DNA of 14,658 nt, taken from contig CAIOSS010000383.1 in the NCBI GenBank assembly GCA_903860995.1, forward strand, positions 1-14,658. The letters are read 5' to 3'. The notes beneath the pieces were generated by a model, which saw only the letters and a program-made list of their open reading frames with translations, had not been told where the DNA came from and did not search any database. A program made the position numbers and the translations under genes. Source of the DNA: an uncultured delta proteobacterium. Lineage in GTDB: Bacteria; Myxococcota_A; Polyangia; Polyangiales; Ga0077539. Positions 8,416 through 14,658 of the stretch are shown one piece after another (positions within the stretch are counted from its first letter, which is position 1; the number at the start of each line of letters is the position of its first letter).

Positions 8416-11256
8416 CTACGGCGGGACGAGCCCCAGGAGGTAATCGCGCGGCGTGGCGAAGCGCAGCTCCTCCAGGCAGGTGAGCCGCGCCGTCAGCGTG
8501 CGCTCGCCGTGGCGCAGGGTCACGGTGCCGTCGGCGTCGTGGCGGAGCGTGTCGTAGCCCCCGCGCGCGGTCGCCCCCGCGGCCACGGCGTACACCCGGC
8601 TGGTGCCCTCGCGGGTGGCGGTGAGGTCGGCGTGGTCGACGGTGTAGCTCGCGTCCGCGGCCCAGCCGAGGGGCGCGAGGGCGCCGCGCGCGGCCACGGT
8701 GATCGACGCGTCGAGGGCGTGGACGCCGAAGCCCACGTCGGGCGCGATGGAGGGGTCGGTGATGACCCGCAGCGTGGTGGTGGTGAGCGCCACGCCCGCA
8801 GACACCTCGCCGGTGCAGGTCTCCAGCAGCACGCGCCGCGCCCTCGCGAGCACGTCGTAGGGGACGGCCCAGCCCGCAGACTCCGCGGTCGCCACCCGGG
8901 GGGCGGGCTCGAGCGTGCGGGCCTGCTTCAGCACCAGGCGCGGGGGCTGGACGGTGCCGTCACGCTGCGCAGGCCAGCCCGGGAGCATGTCGTGGAACTC
9001 GAAATCGAGCGTGAGCGTGCGGGCCCGGCGGGCGACGGCGCGGGGGTTGTTCTCGCGGGCCAGCCATCGGCGGGTGACGTTGCTGGTGTCGGCGAAGAGG
9101 CGCTGGAGCACCTCGTCGGAGAGCAGGTCGCGGTCGGGCGCCCCGGAGGCGCGGCGCACCCGCTCGATGCGCACCGCGTCGCCGCCGCGGGCGCGGGCGA
9201 GGCGCACCACCTCCGGGAGGATCGTCGGGTCGGGGTTGGCCACGCTGCCGTCGCCGATCTGGACGTTGACCTCCAGGCGCTCGGCGTCGGGCGAGTTGGG
9301 GGGTTGCACGGTGAAGGTGCACACGCCCGTGGCGCGCTCGAGCGCGTCGTCGAAGCGCGGGTGCGAGAGCACGGCCATGGCGGCGGAGAGGTGGTCGATG
9401 CGCTCGGCCCGCCGCTCCTCGAAGGCCTCGAAGGACCAGAACGACCCCCACACCCGCAGGATGGATCGCTCGACGGTGCGCTCGCGGTCGGACGCGCGGG
9501 GCTGCGCGGCCGCGTCGAGGAAGCCCGTGTACGACTCGTACAATCCCGCGCCGTTGAAGCCCTCGATGTCCTCCACGTTGGACGACGAGCGGAAGCGCAC
9601 GCCCTGGCTGATCGCGAGCGCCGCGAAGGCGGTGCGCAGCGAGCGCTCGATCTCCCCGAGCGCCGCGGGCGCGATGGGGGCCGACTCCACCGCGCCGCGG
9701 ATGCCGCCGGCGCGGGCGAGCGAGCCGAGGGGGCCGCTCGCCGGGTGGTCGCGCAGGAAGGCCTCGACGAAGGCGATCTCCGCGGGCTGCGGGTTGCGCG
9801 CGCGGTACGTCGCCTCGCCCTCCAGCGCGATGCGCCGGACCCGGGCGTCGGCCTCGAAGGCCTCGTGGGCGAGGGCGGCGGCGATGCGCCCGCGCAGCGG
9901 CGCGAGGTGCTCGACGTAGGCCCGCACGGTGATCGACTGCGGCGCGTCGGGGCGCGCGAGGCCGGGCTGGTGGATGAGCGGGATCATCCCGGCGCACTTT
10001 CCGCCGATGGTGGACGCGAGCGCGGGGACCTCGTCGGGCGTGCGGCTCGTGAGGTCGATGACGTAGGGCATGGCGTCGACCGGGGGCGTGATGACGACGC
10101 GCGCGGGGCGCTCGACGAGCGAGCGGTACCGCCGGTACTGCTCGTCGGTGATGGGGGCGATGACCGCGCGGCCGGGGGCCTCGGCGTAGAGCAGCACCGG
10201 GGCGTAGCCGCGCTCGAGCTGGCGGAGCAGCGGGTCGTCGAGGACGCCCGCGACGTGCACGTTGGGGATCGCCCGGTTGCGGGCGAGCAGGTTGATGTGC
10301 GCGAGCGGGGTCTGCGGCGCGGCCGTGATGAGCCCGGAGAGGTTGGGGAGGTAGTCGGGCGTGGACTCCATCACGACGACGTCGGTCGGGGCGATGGAGC
10401 CGAAGGACTCGCCCGCGCGGATGATGCGCAGCGGCCCGGCGGCGATGCCCTCGCTGTACACCTCGCGGGCGCCGGGGACGACGATGTCGCGGTAGCGCAG
10501 GAGGCGGTCCCAGTTGGCGAGGCGGTCCTGCTCCATGCGGGCGCCGAGGGTCTCCTGCTCGGGCGAGCGGATGAGGAAGCGCAGCTCGCGGGCGATGTCG
10601 GGGGGCAGCCGGGCGCGCAGGGCGTCGAAGAAGACGACGAGCTCGGGGTGCCAGAGCTGGTCGCTGTACTCCAGCTCGAAGGCCCAGCGCTCGGGCGAGG
10701 CCCCGCGGGGCGGCACGCGGAGGAGGGTGGCGAGGCCGTAGCGCCGCGCGGCGCCGAAGGAGAAGTCGTAGAAGCGGTTGGAGTAGAGCCGGTCGCCGTA
10801 GAACGCGAGGTCGAGGGGGAGGATGGGCTGGGTGCGGGCCCACGCCGTGGCCTCGTCGATGGTGGCGAAGTGCAGGCCCCGCACGGGCTCGACGAAGTCC
10901 CCGGGGACGCGCGCGCCGTTGAGCAGGCGGAACCAGTACCACTGGTCGTGCAGGGTGTAGAAGCGGCCGTCGTAGAAGCGCGCGCCGCGGTTCTCGGGGT
11001 CGCCGAAGGCCGTGATGACGAACTTCGCCGTGGAGAGCCCGTAGGCCTGGACGGCGATCCGCTCGAAGTCCGCCACGGAGTCCAGGCGGGCGACCGTGTG
11101 ATCGGCGAAGTCGGGCTCGACCACCACGTCGCCGGGCACGTCGCCCGCGTCGGTGCGGGGCGGCAGCGGGGTGTCACCGCCGCAACCCCCGAGGGCAGAG
11201 AGCGCGACGAGCGCGGCCAGGAGGAGCACGAAGGCGCGGGGCACGGGAGGGGCCAT
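8416..11256 (-). CDS. Exported lipoprotein with dikinase-like architecture (phosphohistidine-like segment plus PPDK_N ATP-binding domain)
   Basis: This 946-residue protein starts with a clear lipoprotein signal: hydrophobic residues 9-22 and lipobox LGGC with Cys25. Residues about 40-285 are an unrecognised domain rich in Tyr/Phe/Trp. A segment around 310-345 (TPLAHINLLARNRAIPN, His320) resembles the mobile phosphohistidine domain of dikinases. A PEP/pyruvate-dikinase ATP-binding domain follows: GGKCAG with Lys420, RSSSNVEDIEGFNGAGLYES beginning at Arg556, an acidic LDFEFHD near 751, and a closing KQAR near 775. Residues about 790-946 are an unrecognised beta-rich tail. PPDK has the opposite domain order; His domain before ATP domain matches glucan/phosphoglucan water dikinases. 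ATP is scarce outside the cytoplasm, so activity is puzzling. No Shine-Dalgarno precedes the ATG; a sigma-54-like box lies 17 bases upstream. Domains are confident, function is inference. Confidence 0.87.
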   Translation of the reverse strand: MAPPVPRAFVLLLAALVALSALGGCGGDTPLPPRTDAGDVPGDVVVEPDFADHTVARLDSVADFERIAVQAYGLSTAKFVITAFGDPENRGARFYDGRFYTLHDQWYWFRLLNGARVPGDFVEPVRGLHFATIDEATAWARTQPILPLDLAFYGDRLYSNRFYDFSFGAARRYGLATLLRVPPRGASPERWAFELEYSDQLWHPELVVFFDALRARLPPDIARELRFLIRSPEQETLGARMEQDRLANWDRLLRYRDIVVPGAREVYSEGIAAGPLRIIRAGESFGSIAPTDVVVMESTPDYLPNLSGLITAAPQTPLAHINLLARNRAIPNVHVAGVLDDPLLRQLERGYAPVLLYAEAPGRAVIAPITDEQYRRYRSLVERPARVVITPPVDAMPYVIDLTSRTPDEVPALASTIGGKCAGMIPLIHQPGLARPDAPQSITVRAYVEHLAPLRGRIAAALAHEAFEADARVRRIALEGEATYRARNPQPAEIAFVEAFLRDHPASGPLGSLARAGGIRGAVESAPIAPAALGEIERSLRTAFAALAISQGVRFRSSSNVEDIEGFNGAGLYESYTGFLDAAAQPRASDRERTVERSILRVWGSFWSFEAFEERRAERIDHLSAAMAVLSHPRFDDALERATGVCTFTVQPPNSPDAERLEVNVQIGDGSVANPDPTILPEVVRLARARGGDAVRIERVRRASGAPDRDLLSDEVLQRLFADTSNVTRRWLARENNPRAVARRARTLTLDFEFHDMLPGWPAQRDGTVQPPRLVLKQARTLEPAPRVATAESAGWAVPYDVLARARRVLLETCTGEVSAGVALTTTTLRVITDPSIAPDVGFGVHALDASITVAARGALAPLGWAADASYTVDHADLTATREGTSRVYAVAAGATARGGYDTLRHDADGTVTLRHGERTLTARLTCLEELRFATPRDYLLGLVPP

Positions 11257-11272
11257 CAGGGGCGCCAGTGTC

Positions 11273-11287
11273 TCAAGGGCCGTGCCA
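11273..11287 (-). promoter_or_regulatory. Possible sigma-54-type promoter for the dikinase-like lipoprotein
   Basis: On the minus strand TGGCACG-GCCC-TTGA matches the -24/-12 consensus (TGGCACG-N4-TTGC) at every defined base except the final C, which is A. If used, transcription would start about five bases before the ATG at 11256, giving a nearly leaderless mRNA, consistent with the absence of a Shine-Dalgarno. The mismatch falls on the important -12 C, so it may be chance. Confidence 0.3.
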
Positions 11288-11381
11288 CGCGGCGAGCGCT
11301 ACGGCGCGCGGGATTTCGTCGGAAACGTAGAGGCAGAGGGAGGGAGGGGCGGCGTGCCAGAGTGTGTCGCGGCGTCGGAGG

Positions 11382-12779
11382 TCAGCAGCCCGCGAGGGCG
11401 CAGAGTTCTTCGAAGGCCCCGTGCACGTCGTCGGCGAGGGCCTCGACGTCGGGCACGGCGTCGGGGTCGGCGTAGAGCCCGATGAACATCCCGCCGTTGT
11501 AGGTGAGGATGGCGACGCCGACGCCCTGGTGCGTGAAGAGGGGCACCACGGCGTGGATGGCCGTGAGCTCTGCGCGGCCGACGTAGAGGGGCATCTGGGG
11601 GCCCGGGACGTTGGTGATCGTGACGTTGAAGGCCCGCAGCATCGAGGCGATGCGGAACACCGCCGACACGATGTTGGGACCGCCGAGGTCGCCGATGCGC
11701 TCGATGAAGGCCGCCCCCTCGACCTCGTGCGAGGCGTGCTTGAGGTGCTCGCTCGCGCGGTGCACCGCGTCGTAGCGGGCCCTCGCGTCGGCCTCGCGGA
11801 GGGGTAGCGGCACCAGGACGAGCGAGATGTGGTTGCCGCCGCCCTCGTCGCCCTGGCGCGCGCGGAGGTCGACCGGCACCAGCGCGCGAAAATCCCGGAG
11901 GGAGTCCACCTCGTCGCCGCGCCGCGTGAGGTATCGCCGGAGCGCCCCGGTGACCACCGCGAGGGCCACGTCGTTGAGGGTGCCGCCGAGCGCGGTGCGC
12001 ACGGCCTTGGCGCGGGCGAGGTCGAGCCGGGCGCCCAGGTACGCGCGGTGGGGCCCCACCTCGGCGGGGTTGATGGACGACGGCGAGGCGGGCACGAGGC
12101 CCTCGCGCAGCGTCTCGACGAGGCCGCCCACGATGTCCCGGGCGTGGGCGCCGCCGTCGCCGAGGGACACCCGCAGGTCGTGCAGCGCGTGCGCGACGGA
12201 GCGCGCGCTGTCGGCCGCGAGGGCGGTCACGATCTGGAGGGTGCCGGGCGGGGGTCGGGGCGTCCACGGCGCGGGCGCGGGGGTGTCGTCGCCGGGCTCG
12301 ACCCGCAGCAGCGAGGCGAGCAGGCCGATGCCCGCGACGCCGTCGACCATCGCGTGGTGCACCTTGAAGATCATCGCGAAGCGCCCGCGGGAGAGGCCCT
12401 CGATCAGCCAGACCTCCCAGAGCGGGTGCCGTCGGTCGAGGGGCTGCGCGAACACCCGCCCCGCCATCAGCATCAGCTGGGCGTCGTCGCCGGGCTGGGG
12501 GATGGCCGCGTGGCGCACGTGGTAGTCGATGCGGTAGCGCGCGTCGTCGACCCACACCGCGCCGAGGCCCGGCACCTCGCGCACCACCTGGCGGAAGCGC
12601 GGCACGTCGCCGATGCCGGCCTCCAGCAGCCGCGTGAGGCGCGCGGCGTCGAGGGCGCCGGCGGGCGAGACGAGGTCAGCCCCCTCGAAGATCAGCACGG
12701 CGCCGAGGTGCATCATCAGGGCGCCGCCCTCGATGTCGAAGAACACACGGTCGGTCGCGGAGAGCTTGTCGACGTTCAT
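11382..12779 (-). CDS. Wax ester synthase / diacylglycerol acyltransferase (WS/DGAT)
   Basis: The 465-residue protein is a bacterial bifunctional WS/DGAT, transferring acyl groups from acyl-CoA to fatty alcohols or diacylglycerol to make wax esters or triacylglycerol at the inner membrane face. The catalytic motif HHAMVDG lies at 141-147 (HHxxxDG, with His142 and Asp146). The PLW motif (HPLWEVWLIEGL) is at 118-129, TLNDVAL near 265 and NVPGP near 388, all where the family has them, and length is normal. The N-terminus (LSATDRVFFDIE) is also typical. The ATG is preceded by GAGGTG at short spacing. It is divergent from the lysyl oxidase gene and lies 125 bases before the dikinase-like lipoprotein, which may be read from the same transcript or from its own promoter. 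Confidence 0.95.
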   Translation of the reverse strand: MNVDKLSATDRVFFDIEGGALMMHLGAVLIFEGADLVSPAGALDAARLTRLLEAGIGDVPRFRQVVREVPGLGAVWVDDARYRIDYHVRHAAIPQPGDDAQLMLMAGRVFAQPLDRRHPLWEVWLIEGLSRGRFAMIFKVHHAMVDGVAGIGLLASLLRVEPGDDTPAPAPWTPRPPPGTLQIVTALAADSARSVAHALHDLRVSLGDGGAHARDIVGGLVETLREGLVPASPSSINPAEVGPHRAYLGARLDLARAKAVRTALGGTLNDVALAVVTGALRRYLTRRGDEVDSLRDFRALVPVDLRARQGDEGGGNHISLVLVPLPLREADARARYDAVHRASEHLKHASHEVEGAAFIERIGDLGGPNIVSAVFRIASMLRAFNVTITNVPGPQMPLYVGRAELTAIHAVVPLFTHQGVGVAILTYNGGMFIGLYADPDAVPDVEALADDVHGAFEELCALAGC

Positions 12780-12995
12780 CTCGGCACCTCACGGATGGCG
12801 CGGCGCTGGGCCACGGGGGCGCCGGTCGCCGCTGCGCACTCCAAGGATGTACCCCCGCCGCGCGCTCGATGGACTCCAATTCCCGAGTCGATGTGCGCGG
12901 GTGCCACAGTGCCCCACGCGCGACCCTCGGGGTGTGGCGCGGTGGCACTCCCCGGCCGGTCGGAATGCGCGCCGCTCAGCGATGAAAATCAAGCG

Positions 12996-13011
12996 TGGCA
13001 TGACGTAAGCG
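12996..13011 (+). promoter_or_regulatory. Possible sigma-54-type promoter for the lysyl oxidase gene
   Basis: TGGCATGACGTAAGCG has GG and GC exactly ten bases apart. It matches the -24 half (TGGCA, plus the G at position 7) and the -12 GC, but has AA in place of TT. It lies in the A/T-richer part of the intergenic region. The implied start near 13022 gives a 20-base leader that contains the ribosome-binding site. Two mismatches keep it tentative. Confidence 0.4.
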
Positions 13012-13024
13012 TTGGGGCGTCCCC

Positions 13025-13032
13025 GGGAGGAG
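13025..13032 (+). promoter_or_regulatory. Ribosome-binding site of the lysyl oxidase gene
   Basis: GGGAGGAG ends nine bases before ATG 13042. It decides for this start over the in-frame TTG at 13012, which would place the Shine-Dalgarno inside the gene and bury the signal peptide behind ten extra residues. Confidence 0.75.
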
Positions 13033-13041
13033 TGTGACCCC

Positions 13042-14346
13042 ATGGACAGACTTCGATGGCCGCAAGGCCCGAGGGCGGTGGGCGGAGCGTGGGCGACCGC
13101 GATGCTCACCGTCGTCGGGGCGATTTCGTGTGAGCCCGGCGCCGTCGCGACGGCCGACGCAGGACCCGACGATCGGGTTCTGTCCGCGGGCTGCCAGCTC
13201 GACGACGACTGTGCGAAAGACCCGGGCGGACAGTACTGCGACACCGCCTCCGGCCGCTGCATGCGGTGCCCCTCCGACGGCGGCTGCCGCGATGCGAGCG
13301 CGGGCGGGTCCGACGTGGGGGTCGTCCGGGACGCGGGGGCCGTCCGAGACACGGGGGCCGCCCCGGATGCGGTGAGCCTGCGGGACACGGGGACCACGCT
13401 GGACACGGCGCGGCCCGTCGATGTCGGCGATGCGGGCGCCGCCGGTGCGCGGCGCTTCGACCCGGGGCCCGATCGCTACGGCGGCAGGCAGTGCCCTGCG
13501 GGACAGGTCCGCTGCCCCGTCACGGCCTTCCGCGACGAGCCCGCGGCGTGGCACCGTTGCACGCCGTCGGTGGGCGGGCAGTGCCCCGCGCCGGACATCA
13601 TCGTGCGCCGCGAGTGGATCGCCGACGACACCGACGAGCCCACCCCCAACATCCTCCGTATGACCCTGACCCGCTTCCGCCCCACCGACCCGGAGGTGGC
13701 CGAAGGGTGCGTGCGGGGCATCGGCTGGCGTCGGCTGCTGCGCTTCAACTTCGCGGCCGTGAACATCGGGAGCGGCCCGCTCAACCTCGGTCGCCCGGAC
13801 GAGAACGACCGGGTGCACTGGGAGTTCTTCACCGCGCATGGTCACTTCCACGCGCGGGGCTGGGGCGACTACGCGCTGCGCACCCTCGCCGGGGCCGACG
13901 CCGTGCGCGGGCGCAAGCAGTCGTTCTGCCTGGAGGACAACATCCGCGAGGAGGGCGGCGACCCCGCGCTGCGACGCTACGCCCCGCCGCTCTGCGAGCT
14001 CTTCAGCGCGGAGCAGGCCTACGAGGATCGCCCGGAGTTCGGCCTGAGCCCGCTCTGGGGCGACGAGTACCCGAGCGACCTCTCGTGCCAGCGGCTCGAC
14101 GTGGGCCCCGAGCGGGCGAGCGACGGCGCCGACTACGTGGCCGACGGGATCTACAACCTCATGGTGGCGGTGAACGTCGGCGACGGCACCGCCACGCCCC
14201 TGTACCGCGAGTCGAACTACGCGAACAACAGCGCGTCGATTCGCGTGGAGCTGCGCGCCCTCGGCGCCCGCCGCTGCGCCGACACCGCGGGAGACGCCTG
14301 CCCGGGCGGGGCCGCGCGGCGGACCTGCGAGGGCGCCTGCCCGTAG
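13042..14346 (+). CDS. Lysyl oxidase-domain surface lipoprotein
   Basis: The 434-residue protein has a signal with hydrophobic residues 16-28 and a likely lipidated Cys30 (AISC, a weak lipobox). A small Cys-rich motif follows (CQLDDDC, YCDTASGRCMRC), then an Asp/Thr/Gly linker of degenerate RDxG repeats at about 93-135. Residues about 190-410 are a lysyl oxidase domain. The copper site HGHFH gives His266, His268 and His270; KQSFCLEDN places the cofactor lysine at 292; DEYPSDLSCQ places the cofactor tyrosine at 343; the end (GIYNLMVAVN, ESNYANNSASIRV) is also typical. Animal lysyl oxidases oxidise peptidyl lysine to allysine, crosslinking collagen and elastin, using copper and a Lys-Tyr quinone (LTQ). 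All those residues are present, so activity is plausible. The bacterial substrate is unknown. It is preceded by a good ribosome-binding site. Confidence 0.9.
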   Translation: MDRLRWPQGPRAVGGAWATAMLTVVGAISCEPGAVATADAGPDDRVLSAGCQLDDDCAKDPGGQYCDTASGRCMRCPSDGGCRDASAGGSDVGVVRDAGAVRDTGAAPDAVSLRDTGTTLDTARPVDVGDAGAAGARRFDPGPDRYGGRQCPAGQVRCPVTAFRDEPAAWHRCTPSVGGQCPAPDIIVRREWIADDTDEPTPNILRMTLTRFRPTDPEVAEGCVRGIGWRRLLRFNFAAVNIGSGPLNLGRPDENDRVHWEFFTAHGHFHARGWGDYALRTLAGADAVRGRKQSFCLEDNIREEGGDPALRRYAPPLCELFSAEQAYEDRPEFGLSPLWGDEYPSDLSCQRLDVGPERASDGADYVADGIYNLMVAVNVGDGTATPLYRESNYANNSASIRVELRALGARRCADTAGDACPGGAARRTCEGACP

Positions 14347-14565
14347 CACCGGGCGCTCCGCCATCACGGGACCTGCCCGCGCGGCGTTCACTTCGGGACA
14401 CATCTCTCAGAACAGCTCATTTTCTTGCGTCTCCTGGGGGCACCCACGTCGTTCGCCTAACCTGCGGACCGGGGTTTGGCGTCCGCCTGCACCCCGGGCA
14501 AGCGAGAGCGGGCGCCCGCTCCGCGGGCTGTCGAACAGGAACTCCGTCGACCTCCCGGCCAGAGC
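14347..14565. other. Non-coding region after the lysyl oxidase gene
   Basis: About 220 bases with no credible gene. It contains a 6-bp stem GCGGAC/GTCCGC (14464-14469 and 14481-14486, 11-base loop) and a perfect 16-bp palindrome GAGCGGGCGCCCGCTC (14506-14521). A somewhat A/T-richer patch lies at about 14400-14440. Any of these could serve the end of the lysyl oxidase transcript, but none is a classical terminator. The minus frame open across 14407-14619 runs into the repeat element and looks spurious. Confidence 0.4.
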
Positions 14566-14658
14566 GTTAGAGCGGTTCTCCAACACGTCTGGTACGCGTT
14601 CAGCGACCTCACCCCCCAAACCCCCTCTCCATGAATGGAGAGGGGGAGCAATGAGCGA
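14566..14658. mobile_element. Second copy of the MITE-like element, cut by the window end
   Basis: Starting with the same GTTAGAGCGGTTCT end, these 93 bases align with 38-129 in the same orientation with about six differences. They include the hairpin CCCCCTCTCCAT/ATGGAGAGGGGG. The right half lies beyond the window. A TA again stands just outside GAGCGGTT. Two diverged copies in 14.6 kb show that this is a dispersed family in the genome. Confidence 0.75.

Larger units (their letters stand above)
12780..13041. other. Divergent promoter region between WS/DGAT and lysyl oxidase genes
   Basis: These 262 bases should hold promoters for both genes. The right part (about 12979-13010) is noticeably richer in A/T than its surroundings and contains the sigma-54-like box described separately. 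On the WS/DGAT side GGCAC motifs occur (minus strand near 12902-12914), but none has a matching -12 element at the right spacing. No other regulatory element could be supported. Confidence 0.4.

Noticed and set aside
8509..11475. A 988-codon plus-strand open frame antisense to the dikinase-like gene, the longest in the window
   Set aside because: Its translation is Gly/Arg/Val/Glu-rich with no domain or signal, and the opposite strand has a lipobox and clear PPDK_N motifs. Long antisense frames are expected when stop codons are rare at this GC content.
12976..14403. A 475-codon minus frame opposite the lysyl oxidase gene
   Set aside because: No family resemblance, and the plus frame contains the copper-site and cofactor motifs with a good ribosome-binding site.
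14407..14619. A small minus-strand gene at the right end
   Set aside because: It has no recognisable domain and runs into the repeat element; no ribosome-binding site is seen.

Overview
The window is very GC-rich, with third codon positions almost all G or C, and most genes lie on the minus strand in tight, partly overlapping order. Several predicted exported proteins carry lipoprotein-type signals. One has an Asp/Thr/Gly-rich linker of the kind common in myxobacterial surface proteins. Together with the wax-ester synthase family gene and the MoxR/DUF58/VWA cluster, this suggests a myxobacterium (Myxococcota, perhaps Polyangiales). That assignment is inference from style, not from a marker gene. 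I see no rRNA, tRNA, CRISPR array, integrase or transposase gene.

Layout. Positions 1-257 hold a short GC hairpin and a 192-bp transposase-less element (38-229) with perfect 14-bp terminal inverted repeats. A YceI-family exported protein (minus, 258-899) and a MEST-like alpha/beta hydrolase (plus, 1186-2070) are divergently arranged. A decayed C-terminal fragment of a pirin-like cupin (minus, 2096-2410) follows. The minus-strand block 2566-12779 reads, in transcription order: WS/DGAT acyltransferase, a dikinase-like lipoprotein, a membrane-anchored coiled-coil protein, a MoxR AAA+ ATPase, a DUF58 protein, and a BatA/VWA membrane protein. The last four are packed with zero gap or 1-4 bp overlaps and form a MoxR/VWA operon, a class thought to couple an ATPase chaperone to metal-dependent adhesion domains at the inner membrane. 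On the plus strand, 13042-14346 encodes a lysyl-oxidase-domain lipoprotein that retains the copper-binding His triad and both residues that form the LTQ cofactor. The window ends inside a second, same-orientation copy of the 38-229 element.

How the genes may work together. The YceI protein, the dikinase-like lipoprotein and the lysyl oxidase are probably envelope or exported proteins. WS/DGAT makes storage neutral lipids. The MoxR/DUF58/VWA/coiled-coil set is probably one membrane-associated machine.

The two most unusual genes are the dikinase-like lipoprotein and the lysyl oxidase. The first has a phosphohistidine-like segment ahead of an ATP-grasp PPDK_N domain, the order seen in glucan water dikinase, yet carries an export signal. 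The second is a copper amine oxidase of the animal matrix-crosslinking family, placed on a bacterial surface. Possible sigma-54-type promoters precede both.
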